DNA of 64,000 nucleotides, from contig JAXLUK010000001.1 of NCBI GenBank assembly GCA_046329555.1, positions 930,001 through 994,000 of the forward strand. Reading direction: 5' to 3'. This stretch comes from UBA1941 sp046329555 (GTDB taxonomy: Bacteria > Bacteroidota > Bacteroidia > Chitinophagales > LD1). The notes under the pieces were generated by a model. The model worked only from the letters and a program-made list of their open reading frames with translations, had not been told where the DNA came from and searched no databases. The position numbers were made by a program, and so were the translations under genes. Positions 1 to 8,946 of the stretch are shown piece by piece (positions within the stretch are counted from its first letter, which is position 1; the number at the start of each line of letters is the position of its first letter).

Positions 1-468
1 GGATTGCCCATCATTGTGCAGGAGTTCATTAACGGCACCGAAATTAATGTGGCGGCATTGGGCGATGGCAAGGGCAATACAATTTCAGCCGTTCCGATGC
101 GTAAACTATATATCACCGATAAAGGCAAAGCCTGGGCCGGTGTGACCCTGGAAGACGAGGCGTTAGTAGAGTTGGCGCGCAAATTCATTAAAACCACGAA
201 GTGGCGCGGCGGTTTTGAGTTAGAGCTGATGCGCACTTTAGATGGCAAGCCGTACATCATGGAAATTAATCCGCGGTTTCCGGCCTGGATTTATCTGACT
301 GCCGCATCAGGACAAAATCAACCGGCGGCCTTGGCGAAGATGGCCTTTGGCAATGAGGTGAAACCGTACACGAAGTATGCGGTGGGAAAAGTATTCATCC
401 GTTACAGTTGGGACATGATTATTGACATCACGCAATTTCAGCAATTCTCAGCCTTTGGCGAAAGCTAG
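1..468 (+). CDS. ATP-grasp ligase, C-terminal part (5' end outside window)
   Basis: The reading frame is open from base 1, so the gene starts upstream of the window. The visible 155 residues are the C-terminal half of an ATP-grasp domain of the carbamoyl-phosphate-synthase/biotin-carboxylase type. The stretch FELELM...YIMEINPRFPAW carries the acidic and Asn residues that bind Mg-ATP in this fold. ATP-grasp enzymes join a carboxylate to an amine or thiol through an acyl phosphate. The stop is 36 bp before the start of a PLP decarboxylase-like gene, so the two are probably co-transcribed and may act on the same amino-acid-derived substrate. The substrate cannot be read from the sequence, and the TTG at base 4 is not a real start. 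Confidence 0.85.
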   Translation, partial: GLPIIVQEFINGTEINVAALGDGKGNTISAVPMRKLYITDKGKAWAGVTLEDEALVELARKFIKTTKWRGGFELELMRTLDGKPYIMEINPRFPAWIYLTAASGQNQPAALAKMAFGNEVKPYTKYAVGKVFIRYSWDMIIDITQFQQFSAFGES

Positions 469-504
469 GCATCATTGAAAAGTGTTAAGCACAAAATAAA
501 GATT

Positions 505-1863
505 ATGGCAAAGATCCGTTATGAGCGTCCGTCGCTTCGCAAAATGAATGCCGGACTGATGAACAAATTTGGCACGCGCACCGAGTATGCGCCATTTACG
601 CACATCGACGGTGTAGCCGTGAAGCGCATTATTGAGCAATACGGTTCGCCGTGCTTTGTGCTTTCAGAGCGCATGATTAGAAAAACTTACCAAAGCGCTG
701 TGCGGGCGTTTAAAACGCGCTATCCACGGGTGCAATTTGCGTGGAGTTACAAAACCAATTACATCAATGCCGTTTGCAAGGTATTTCATCAGGAAGGCTC
801 CTGGGCAGAAGTGGTGAGCGGCTTTGAATATCAAAAAGCGCTGAACAATGGCGTGCCGGGCAACAAGATTATTTTTAATGGTCCCGACAAGACGCTTGAT
901 GAATTAAAGCGTGCGATAGAAATGGATTCGCTGATTCATATCGACCATTTTGATGAGTTGTATGCGTTGATGGAATTGACTGATGAGATGAAGAAGCGCG
1001 CACGCGTAGCCATTCGCGTCAATATGGATGTAGGTGTGTATCCGTTGTGGGATCGTTTTGGTTTCAATTATGAAAATTATCAGGCGTGGAATGCCATCAC
1101 CAAAATTATGAGCAGCGAATACCTGCAACTGGTGGGGCTGCATACGCATATCGGCACGTTCATGCTCACCACGGCACCGTATGCTATTGCCGCAGGCAAA
1201 CTATGCGATCTGGCTATGCATATCCAGAAAAAATGGAACAAGCGCATAGAGTATATTGATATGGGTGGCGGATTTGCTTCTACCAATACGCTGCGCGGCT
1301 CTTATCTGCCAGGCAACGACATCAGTCCTTCTTTTGATGATTACGCTGAAGCCATTACCAACACCATTTTAAATTACGGATTCAAGCAAGATGAATTGCC
1401 GATGTTGATTCTGGAAACTGGTCGCGCCTTGATTGACGATGCCGGTTATTTGCTGGGCAGTGTACTGGCCAACAAAAGGCTTTCAGATGGCAGAAGAGCG
1501 ACCATCGTTGATTTTGGCGTAAACATTTTGTTTACTGCTTTTTGGTATGAACATAAGATGTCGCCAGCGCAGGAGTTTACCCATCATTCAGAAGACATGG
1601 TGGTGTATGGGCCGCTTTGCATGAACATTGATAAGGTACGCGAAAGTGTTTCGCTGCCGTTGCTGAACAAGGGCGACCATGTGGTGGTGCATAAAGTAGG
1701 GGCTTACAATATGACGCAATGGATGCAGTTCATTGCGATGCGTCCGAATGTGGTGATGATTGATTTGAAAGGCGATGTACATGTGATCAGGCGTGCTGAG
1801 GATGTAAACACTATAACGCAGCAGGAAGAAATGCCGGCGCATCTGGAAGCATTTAAATTATAA
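505..1863 (+). CDS. Fold-type III PLP decarboxylase (DAP/ornithine decarboxylase-like)
   Basis: This 452-residue protein belongs to the LysA/alanine-racemase-fold PLP family. The PLP-binding lysine is K83 in AWSYKTN, the barrel motif LHTHIGTF follows, then the phosphate-binding GGGF loop and the LETGRAL segment. Near the C terminus the usual Cys-Glu-Ser motif of diaminopimelate decarboxylase reads GPLCMNID: the catalytic Cys is kept but the Glu is Met. In DAP decarboxylase that Glu contacts the substrate, so another amino acid is the likely substrate. I chose the ATG at 505. An upstream TTG at 475 would add ten basic residues without family similarity. Eight bases separate its stop from the TTG of the next gene, and the ATP-grasp gene is just upstream. 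Confidence 0.85.
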   Translation: MAKIRYERPSLRKMNAGLMNKFGTRTEYAPFTHIDGVAVKRIIEQYGSPCFVLSERMIRKTYQSAVRAFKTRYPRVQFAWSYKTNYINAVCKVFHQEGSWAEVVSGFEYQKALNNGVPGNKIIFNGPDKTLDELKRAIEMDSLIHIDHFDELYALMELTDEMKKRARVAIRVNMDVGVYPLWDRFGFNYENYQAWNAITKIMSSEYLQLVGLHTHIGTFMLTTAPYAIAAGKLCDLAMHIQKKWNKRIEYIDMGGGFASTNTLRGSYLPGNDISPSFDDYAEAITNTILNYGFKQDELPMLILETGRALIDDAGYLLGSVLANKRLSDGRRATIVDFGVNILFTAFWYEHKMSPAQEFTHHSEDMVVYGPLCMNIDKVRESVSLPLLNKGDHVVVHKVGAYNMTQWMQFIAMRPNVVMIDLKGDVHVIRRAEDVNTITQQEEMPAHLEAFKL

Positions 1864-1871
1864 TTGGCTGT

Positions 1872-4031
1872 TTGAAAGAAGTGAAACATATCTGGCGGAT
1901 GCACCGCGACGGGCTGCTCAATAGTTATGCGCAAATTTTCTTTGCGCGCAGTAGGTGGTACGGCCTACTGTTGCTGGCTGCTTCGATGGTGAACCCACTG
2001 ATTGGCGGCTGTGGCTTGCTGGCCGTGTTATTCACGCAAGCGCTGGCGCACGGTCTTTCACTGGAGAAAAAATACATCAGCGAAGGCTGGTTGGGTTTCA
2101 ATTCGGCCATGCTCGGCATGGGCATGGGTGCCATGTTTCAATTTTCCTTCGTATTTCTGATTGTACTGTGTGCGGCCTGCGGCCTGGCATTAGTAATACA
2201 GATGGGTTTACATGGTGTGTTACAGAAATATCATCTACCCTACATGGGGCTGCCGTTTATTGGCACGATGTGGTGCGTGTTGCTGGCCGCTCCGGCTTTT
2301 ACCAGTGTTTTACCAGCGTACACCTCAGAGTTTTATCAAAGCGATTATTTTCAGTTTATCAATACCGCTAATAGCTGGCCGGTTCCGCAGTGGTTGATTA
2401 CGTTTTTAAGGTCGCTGGGCGCTGTATTTTTTCAAAGCAATGCATTTGTAGGATTGCTGATTGCGACGGGCTTGCTGGTGTATTCGCGGATTTCGTTTTT
2501 ACTAGCCTTGCTGGGATTTTTGCTGGCTTATGGATTTTATCAATTGATGGGAATTGACACCCGCGACCTGAACGAGTTTTATGTTGGCGCGAATTACAGT
2601 TTTACGGCCATGGCGTTGGGCGGATTTTTTTTGATTCCCAATCGCTCTTCTTTTTTATTGGCCGTGTTGATGGTGCCGGGTGTGGCGTTAGTACATTATA
2701 GTGCGGCTAATGCATTGGCGCTTTTGCATGTGCCGGCCTACACCACAGCATTCACCTTATCTACGCTGGCTGTTTTATATTTTCTAAAATGGCGGCACGC
2801 CCCGATGCATCTGCATTTGGTGGTGCAACAATTTTGTTCACCAGAAAAAAATCTTCGACAGTATTTTATCACCCGCGAGAACTACCGGTACTCGAAATTC
2901 TACCCCATTACCTTGCCTTTTTGGGGTGAATGGATGGTGAGCCAGGGGCATGATGGTGCCATCACGCATTTAGGCGAATGGAGCAAGGCTTTTGATTTTG
3001 TGTTGTTAGATGAGGAAATGAAAACGTACGCCAATCCGGGTACTATGCTGGAAGATTTTTACTGCTACAACAAACCCGTTTTGGCTCCGGGCGATGGTTA
3101 TGTTTCGGCGTTGTTAGATGGTGTGGAGGATAATGATGTAGCCGATGTAAACACCGAGAAAAACTGGGGCAATTCGATTGTGATTGATCATGGCGGTGGT
3201 TTGTTTTCACAGATTAGTCATTTGCGAAAACACTCATTCAAAGTGTACCCGGGCGCCTACGTGAAACGCGGCGATGTGCTGGGTTTGTGTGGAAACAGCG
3301 GTCGTTCACCTGAGCCGCATATCCATTTTCAATTGCAAACTACGGCAGAAATTGGTGCAAAAACATTGGCATATCCTGTAGCCAGTTTCATCTCCAGAGA
3401 AGGTGATCAGTTTCGGTTGCGGATTTTTGAAACGCCGAAAGAAGGTGAGTTTATCCGCCAGGTAGAAACACATCCCTGGCTGCGCAGTGCTTTTGATTTC
3501 GTAGTGGGTCGGAAATACCAATGGGTAGTAGGCAGCAAAACGGAAGTTTGGGAAGTTTTTACGGATGCGTGGAACAGAAGCTATATTTATTGTGCTGATA
3601 GCAAATCTACCGCATGGTTTGCCACGGATGGCGTGGTGTTCCGCTTTCTGGATTTTAAGGGCGACACCGATAGTTTATTATATCATTTCTATTTGAGTGG
3701 CTACAAGGTATTCCTGGGACTCTATCCACAATTAGAGGTTGATGAACAGTACCCCATAGCTTTCCGCCTGCATCCCGTAATAGATGCTTTGCAGGATTTT
3801 GTGCTTCCTTTTTTCACCCCTGTACGAGCCGATTTTCATTTAACCTACCGCGAAGCGGATGGGGTAAACGGAGAAAAAATTTTACGTTTGGCCGCTCGTT
3901 CCGAAAGTAAAGCTGGTGGTCTGGTCATAAAATTGATGCAGGCCGAAATGCAGATAGATGCTACCGGCACGCTTCACTTTACGTTTACGAAAGGAAACCA
4001 AAAGACAACTGCAGTATGCGCACGCTCTTAA
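1872..4031 (+). CDS. Urea-transporter domain fused to M23 metallopeptidase
   Basis: This is a 719-residue inner-membrane fusion. Residues about 15-305 form a urea-transporter (UT) domain with many membrane segments and the two internally related signatures NPLIGG...GFNSAMLGMG (about 41-86) and VGANYSFTAMALGG (about 239-252). Residues about 360-500 are an M23/LytM domain: H366 (THLGEW), D375 (AFDF) and the HxH pair H483/H485 (PHIHF) are the expected zinc and catalytic residues. The last 200 residues match nothing I recognise. UT channels pass urea or small amides, and M23 enzymes cut peptidoglycan peptides. Why they are joined is not known to me. TTG 1872, GTG 1881 and ATG 1899 are all possible starts. 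Its 3' end overlaps the next gene by 16 bp. Confidence 0.85.
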   Translation: MKEVKHIWRMHRDGLLNSYAQIFFARSRWYGLLLLAASMVNPLIGGCGLLAVLFTQALAHGLSLEKKYISEGWLGFNSAMLGMGMGAMFQFSFVFLIVLCAACGLALVIQMGLHGVLQKYHLPYMGLPFIGTMWCVLLAAPAFTSVLPAYTSEFYQSDYFQFINTANSWPVPQWLITFLRSLGAVFFQSNAFVGLLIATGLLVYSRISFLLALLGFLLAYGFYQLMGIDTRDLNEFYVGANYSFTAMALGGFFLIPNRSSFLLAVLMVPGVALVHYSAANALALLHVPAYTTAFTLSTLAVLYFLKWRHAPMHLHLVVQQFCSPEKNLRQYFITRENYRYSKFYPITLPFWGEWMVSQGHDGAITHLGEWSKAFDFVLLDEEMKTYANPGTMLEDFYCYNKPVLAPGDGYVSALLDGVEDNDVADVNTEKNWGNSIVIDHGGGLFSQISHLRKHSFKVYPGAYVKRGDVLGLCGNSGRSPEPHIHFQLQTTAEIGAKTLAYPVASFISREGDQFRLRIFETPKEGEFIRQVETHPWLRSAFDFVVGRKYQWVVGSKTEVWEVFTDAWNRSYIYCADSKSTAWFATDGVVFRFLDFKGDTDSLLYHFYLSGYKVFLGLYPQLEVDEQYPIAFRLHPVIDALQDFVLPFFTPVRADFHLTYREADGVNGEKILRLAARSESKAGGLVIKLMQAEMQIDATGTLHFTFTKGNQKTTAVCARS

Positions 4032-5452
4032 TGTTGCTGGGCTTAATGGCTGCGGCACCAGCCTGGTGTCAGCGCGAAGCGTATTACGACAGTCTTACGT
4101 TAAGCGACTATTACGCCGGTAATTGGAAGGCGCTGATGGTACACGGTCAATTGGCCCGGAAAGAGAAGGCAGCTTCATTTTATACGCTAAAAAGAACCGG
4201 ATATGCTGCATTCGCGCTTCATCAATATGCGGTAGCTAATCGTTGGTATGAACGCGCAGAAAAATTTGATGCCCAGGATGCCGATGTGCTTACCATGTTC
4301 TTCAAAAATCATTTTGAATTGGGCCAAACCCAGCAATGGCGGGATGCACAGCGCGATATGAGTTATGAATTGCGCCAGTTAAATGGATTGGGAAAGCCTT
4401 CCACAGTTGATTATGTAGGGTTAGAATCGGGATTTGGAGTTTCCAATGATGTACAGAAGAATTTGAATGCAGCGGTGCGCACTGCCCCTCAAGGACAGGT
4501 GTTACCTTCACGTACTTCCCATTTTCTGAATGATAATCTTTATTACTGGCAAGCCAGCGCTAATTTCCAACCAAAACGCCATGTGGCATTAGTATTTCAA
4601 TACTCCGGTTTTGCCGCCGGCGTAACGCAACGCGAGGCTTATGTGGCCTTCGCAAAAAACGGTCAGGTGGAATTATCCAATCACACTATGGCCGATGTTT
4701 ATCAACCCACCGACTCCCTATTGCAGAAAAAATTCACGGTGCAGCAACATCAGTTTTATTTGAGGCTGTGCCTTACTACCCGCAGCCATTGGATGGTGAT
4801 GCCCTATCTGCACGGCCTCTTCAATCTGTCACAACCTGTAGAAGTACAGGCAGCACCACGTCAATTGCGCCTGCAAACTAATCCTTATACGCTCACGCAA
4901 GCGCCTGTGTTTTCCTTTCAGCCGGTAAGCGCTTTGCGCGGTGGAATCATCGGCGGTTTGGCCGTGGCTAAACAATTAGGTAAAATTAATGTGGATGCCG
5001 ATTTCAATGTGACGTATTACGACACCAGCACCAAGGTGCAACTCAGCGCCGGCGTCAATTACCTTCCTTTCGGCAACTTGAAACTGGTGATAACGCCCAG
5101 ACTAACTTATGCCTTTGTAAGCGGCGAACACCGGGTACTGGCGGCCTTGACCGTTGCAGCGCAGTTGCATTCGCGTTTGTATGCGCACGTATCAGGAGGG
5201 TATGGCAACCGCTCGGCTACCAACGAGGGTATGGGCAGTCTCAACTTCCTGGGCGCCGATGCGATGCCGTGGTTTGTTGGCGGCGGTTTTTATGTACCCG
5301 TTTTGCGCCAACTGCACGCCTATGCCGGTTATCAATACCGACCAACCCGCGGCAGCTTTGATAGCTATTCGCGCCCTAATTCACAACCCGTGCTTACCAC
5401 CACCAATTTTTCTATTCATTATATTTCCATCGGTTTAAAATTTCTACTATGA
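4016..5452 (+). CDS. TPR-containing outer-membrane beta-barrel protein (YaiO-like)
   Basis: This is a 478-residue exported protein with a signal peptide ending near APAWCQ (residue 19). Residues about 30-120 are helical and resemble two or three TPR units (AANRWYERAEKFDAQD). From about residue 160 to the end the pattern is of alternating amphipathic strands, closing with a strand that ends in a hydrophobic residue (ISIGLKFLL), as in outer-membrane barrels. The layout resembles the YaiO family of barrels with an N-terminal TPR, but I assign that by architecture only. The start overlaps the UT-M23 gene by 16 bp and the end overlaps the next TPR gene by 4 bp (ATGA), so translation is probably coupled. 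It may be the outer-membrane part of the operon's system. Confidence 0.7.
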   Translation: MRTLLMLLGLMAAAPAWCQREAYYDSLTLSDYYAGNWKALMVHGQLARKEKAASFYTLKRTGYAAFALHQYAVANRWYERAEKFDAQDADVLTMFFKNHFELGQTQQWRDAQRDMSYELRQLNGLGKPSTVDYVGLESGFGVSNDVQKNLNAAVRTAPQGQVLPSRTSHFLNDNLYYWQASANFQPKRHVALVFQYSGFAAGVTQREAYVAFAKNGQVELSNHTMADVYQPTDSLLQKKFTVQQHQFYLRLCLTTRSHWMVMPYLHGLFNLSQPVEVQAAPRQLRLQTNPYTLTQAPVFSFQPVSALRGGIIGGLAVAKQLGKINVDADFNVTYYDTSTKVQLSAGVNYLPFGNLKLVITPRLTYAFVSGEHRVLAALTVAAQLHSRLYAHVSGGYGNRSATNEGMGSLNFLGADAMPWFVGGGFYVPVLRQLHAYAGYQYRPTRGSFDSYSRPNSQPVLTTTNFSIHYISIGLKFLL

Positions 5453-6060
5453 AAACAACCATCATTTCCGCTGTAGCCCTGCTGTTGTTTAACTGCGCTC
5501 AGGCACAGGATTTTGCTTCACTTCAAAAGGCATTTAAAGAAAGTTACACCGCCGAAAACGCCAAACAGTATGAAAAAGCCGGCGAGGCGCTGCGCACCGT
5601 TTATCAGGAAGGAAATTATGAATTGAATCTGCGCCTGGGCTGGCTGATGTATTTGCAGGGCAAGTACATTGAATCACAAAAATATTACGAGAAGGCCATC
5701 TCCGTGCAACCGCGCTCCATAGAAGCAAAATTTGGGTTGGTATATCCGTTGGCGGCTGGGCAGAAATGGGATGAAGTATTAAAACAATATGAAGCCATCC
5801 TGCAGATAGACCCACTGCAACCTACTACGCTATATCGTATGGCCTTGCTGTACTACAATCGCCAACAATACACCATGGCCAAGCGCTATGCCGATAGCTA
5901 TCTGCAAACTTATCCGTTCAATTTCGACGGACTATCACTGGCCGGCTGGATCGAACTGAAAATGAGTAATAAGTCGGCCGCCAGGGCTTTGTTCGAACGT
6001 GCGTTAGTGAATACGCCCGACGATAAAACCACGCTGGAAGGGCTAGTCCTCTGCAAGTAA
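5449..6060 (+). CDS. Secreted TPR protein
   Basis: This 203-residue protein has a signal peptide (MKTTIISAVALLLFNCAQAQ) and then about four tetratricopeptide repeats. They are visible as GKYIESQKYYEKAISVQP, KWDEVLKQYEAILQIDP, QYTMAKRYADSYLQ and KSAARALFERALVNTPDD. TPR arrays bind other proteins. Here the protein is probably periplasmic and a partner of the preceding barrel, because the two genes overlap by 4 bp (ATGA). It is the last gene of the ATP-grasp/PLP/UT-M23 operon; carB begins 34 bp later and has its own promoter-like box. The exact function is unknown. Confidence 0.75.
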   Translation: MKTTIISAVALLLFNCAQAQDFASLQKAFKESYTAENAKQYEKAGEALRTVYQEGNYELNLRLGWLMYLQGKYIESQKYYEKAISVQPRSIEAKFGLVYPLAAGQKWDEVLKQYEAILQIDPLQPTTLYRMALLYYNRQQYTMAKRYADSYLQTYPFNFDGLSLAGWIELKMSNKSAARALFERALVNTPDDKTTLEGLVLCK

Positions 6061-6068
6061 TTTTTGGC

Positions 6069-6076
6069 TACCTTCG
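6069..6076 (+). promoter_or_regulatory. Putative -7 box (TACCTTCG) before carB
   Basis: TACCTTCG matches the Bacteroidota -7 consensus TAnnTTTG at all but one position and lies 18 bases before the carB ATG. I see no clear -33 TTG at the expected distance. The same TAnnTTCG octamer recurs before several other genes in this window. Confidence 0.4.
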
Positions 6077-6094
6077 GGCGCCAAATCAACTTGC

Positions 6095-8938
6095 ATGCCA
6101 CGCGACACCTCCATCAAATCCATCCTCATCATCGGTTCAGGTCCAATCATCATCGGTCAGGCCTGCGAATTTGATTACTCGGGAAGTCAGGCCGCGCGCT
6201 CGCTACGCGAAGAAGGCATAGAAGTAACCCTGCTCAATTCCAATCCGGCCACCATCATGACCGACCCCGTAGTGGCCGATCATGTGTACCTGTTGCCCAT
6301 AACCATCGACTCGATTTTGCAAATTTTAAAAGAACAGCAGATTGACGCCGTACTGCCTACCATGGGCGGACAAACCGCGCTCAATCTCTGCATGGAAGCG
6401 TATGAATTGGGCATCTGGCAACAGCATAACATCAAGGTGATTGGCGCCGATTTTAAAGCTATTCAAAAAACGGAAGACCGCGAAGAATACCGCCAGTGGA
6501 TGCTGGAACTAGGTATTGGCGTAGCACCGGCCTTTACCGCCAATTCCTTTTTAGAAGGAAAAGAAGCCGCTCAAAAAATTGGTTTCCCGCTGGTGATTCG
6601 GCCGTCGTTTACCCTGGGTGGCACGGGCGGCAGTTTTGTTCACAGCAAGGAAGAATTCGATGAAAAACTCAAACGCGGTTTGGCGGCCTCGCCTACGCAC
6701 GAGGTGTTGATTGAAAAAGCCGTTTTGGGCTGGAAGGAATTTGAGTTAGAAGTGATGAAGGATGCGAAGAACAACTTCGTAGTAATCTGTACGGTAGAAA
6801 ATTTCGATCCTATGGGCATTCATACCGGCGACTCCATCACTGTAGCGCCGGCCATGACCTTAAGTGATACGCAATTCCAGCGCATGCGCGAATACGCCAA
6901 ACGCATGATTTGCGATTTGCCGGGATTTGCAGGCGGTTGTAATATTCAATTCTCCATTGATCCCGTGAGTGAGGATATTATTTCTATTGAAATGAATCCG
7001 CGCGTTTCGCGCTCATCGGCATTGGCATCAAAAGCCACTGGTTATCCTATCGCGAAAATTGCCGCTAAATTGGCCATCGGTTACACCCTGGATGAATTAA
7101 AAAATCAAATTACCAAAACTACATCCGCCTTTTTTGAACCGGCGCTCGATTATACCATCGTAAAAATACCGCGCTGGAATTTTGACAAATTCGCAGGATG
7201 TGATGATTCGTTAGGCTTGCAGATGAAGGCCGTTGGCGAAGTGATGGGCATCGGTCGCAGTTTTCAGGAAGCCCTGCAAAAAGCGTGTCAATCGCTGGAA
7301 AATAACAGCATTGGTTTAGGTGCAGATGGAAAAACACGGGTAAATGCCAACGATATGCTGGAAGGCATTAAAGTGGCCAGCTGGGATCGTATTTTTAAAA
7401 TTTATGACGCGCTGAAGTTGGGGGTTCCGTTGAAAACCATTCAGGATACCACCCGCATTGATCCGTGGTTCCTCCATCAAATCATGGATTTGGTGGATAC
7501 CGAAAAACAATTGCGCAAAATGGCCCTGGCCGATTTAACTGCGGCAGATATGCAGCGGTTAAAAGAGAAAGGCTATAGCGATGCGCAATTAGCCGTACTC
7601 ACCAACAGCACCGAAGATGAGGTGTATCAATACCGCACTGAACAACTCGGTATTCGGCGCGTGTACAAACTGGTAGATACCTGCGCAGCCGAATTTGAAG
7701 CATTAACGCCCTATTATTATTCCTCGTTTGAAAGCGCACCGGCGCAGGGAACCCTGGCGGCTTCTAATGAAAGTGTAGTTTCTGAAAAGAAGAAAATTAT
7801 TGTTTTAGGAAGCGGTCCGAACCGCATTGGCCAGGGCATTGAATTCGATTATTGTTGTGTGCACGGCATATTGGCCATCAAGGAAGCCGGTTTTGAAGCC
7901 ATTATGATGAACTGCAATCCTGAAACGGTTTCCACCGATTTTGATATTGCCGACAAATTATATTTCGAGCCGGTTTTTTGGGAGCATTTGCGCGAATTAA
8001 TTCACCACGAAAAACCGGAAGGGGTGATTGTACAATTAGGCGGACAAACCGCGTTGAAGCTGGCCAAAAAATTGCACGAACAAGGCGTAAAAATTATTGG
8101 CACCAGCTATGAAAGCATGGATATTGCCGAAGACCGCGAACGGTTCAGTGATTTATTAAAAGAGCTCGGTATTCCGTATCCCGATTACGGTGCAGCGCAG
8201 AACGCTTCTGATGCGCTGGAGATTGCGCACCGCGTGGGTTATCCGGTGTTGGTACGGCCCAGCTATGTGTTAGGCGGCCAGCGCATGCGCATTGTGATAG
8301 ATGATGAAGAATTGACCAAATCGGTAGTGAGCATTCTGAAACATTTTCCCGACAACAATATTTTAATTGATCATTTTTTGGATCGCGCGGAAGAGGCCGA
8401 GATTGATGCGATTTACGATGGCGAGCAGGTAGAAATTATGGGCGTGATGGAGCACATTGAGCCGGCTGGCATTCACAGCGGCGATAGCAATGCGGTGTTG
8501 CCGCCTTTTAATTTAAGCGAGAATGTGCAGCGGCAAATGCGCGATTACACCCGCAAAATTGCCAAGGCGCTGGAAATACGCGGATTAATTAATATTCAGT
8601 TTGCCATTAAGGATGAGAAGGTGTACGTGATAGAAGCCAATCCACGCGCCAGCCGCACTACGCCATTTATTTGCAAGGCCTATGATGTGCCCTATTTAAA
8701 TTACGCCACCAAGGTGATGTTAGGCGTGAATAAAATTATGGATTTTAAATACCATAAGCGATTAGTTGGCTTTGCGATTAAAGAACCGGTGTTCAGTTTT
8801 GATAAATTCCCGAATGTGAGTCGCGAGCTGGGTCCGGAAATGAAATCCACCGGCGAGTCGATCCGCTTTATAAAAGATTTATACGATGCGCATTTCCGCG
8901 ATTTGTATAAAAAGAAGAGCATGTATCTAAGCCGATAG
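6095..8938 (+). CDS. carB: Carbamoyl-phosphate synthase large subunit, short form
   Basis: CarB makes carbamoyl phosphate from ammonia (delivered by CarA), bicarbonate and two ATP, feeding pyrimidine and arginine synthesis. The protein has two homologous ATP-grasp halves. The first contains GSGPIIIGQACEFDYSGSQA and RPSFTLGGTGG; the second starts with GSGPNRIGQGIEFDYCC and contains RPSYVLGGQRM. Each has an E-x-N-P-R metal-binding motif (IEMNPRVSRSSA and IEANPRASRTTP). At 947 residues it stops where the C-terminal MGS-like allosteric domain of the roughly 1070-residue enterobacterial enzyme would begin. That short form is, as I recall, usual in many Bacteroidota. No carA is in the window. Confidence 0.97.
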   Translation: MPRDTSIKSILIIGSGPIIIGQACEFDYSGSQAARSLREEGIEVTLLNSNPATIMTDPVVADHVYLLPITIDSILQILKEQQIDAVLPTMGGQTALNLCMEAYELGIWQQHNIKVIGADFKAIQKTEDREEYRQWMLELGIGVAPAFTANSFLEGKEAAQKIGFPLVIRPSFTLGGTGGSFVHSKEEFDEKLKRGLAASPTHEVLIEKAVLGWKEFELEVMKDAKNNFVVICTVENFDPMGIHTGDSITVAPAMTLSDTQFQRMREYAKRMICDLPGFAGGCNIQFSIDPVSEDIISIEMNPRVSRSSALASKATGYPIAKIAAKLAIGYTLDELKNQITKTTSAFFEPALDYTIVKIPRWNFDKFAGCDDSLGLQMKAVGEVMGIGRSFQEALQKACQSLENNSIGLGADGKTRVNANDMLEGIKVASWDRIFKIYDALKLGVPLKTIQDTTRIDPWFLHQIMDLVDTEKQLRKMALADLTAADMQRLKEKGYSDAQLAVLTNSTEDEVYQYRTEQLGIRRVYKLVDTCAAEFEALTPYYYSSFESAPAQGTLAASNESVVSEKKKIIVLGSGPNRIGQGIEFDYCCVHGILAIKEAGFEAIMMNCNPETVSTDFDIADKLYFEPVFWEHLRELIHHEKPEGVIVQLGGQTALKLAKKLHEQGVKIIGTSYESMDIAEDRERFSDLLKELGIPYPDYGAAQNASDALEIAHRVGYPVLVRPSYVLGGQRMRIVIDDEELTKSVVSILKHFPDNNILIDHFLDRAEEAEIDAIYDGEQVEIMGVMEHIEPAGIHSGDSNAVLPPFNLSENVQRQMRDYTRKIAKALEIRGLINIQFAIKDEKVYVIEANPRASRTTPFICKAYDVPYLNYATKVMLGVNKIMDFKYHKRLVGFAIKEPVFSFDKFPNVSRELGPEMKSTGESIRFIKDLYDAHFRDLYKKKSMYLSR

Positions 8939-8946
8939 ATTTTTCT

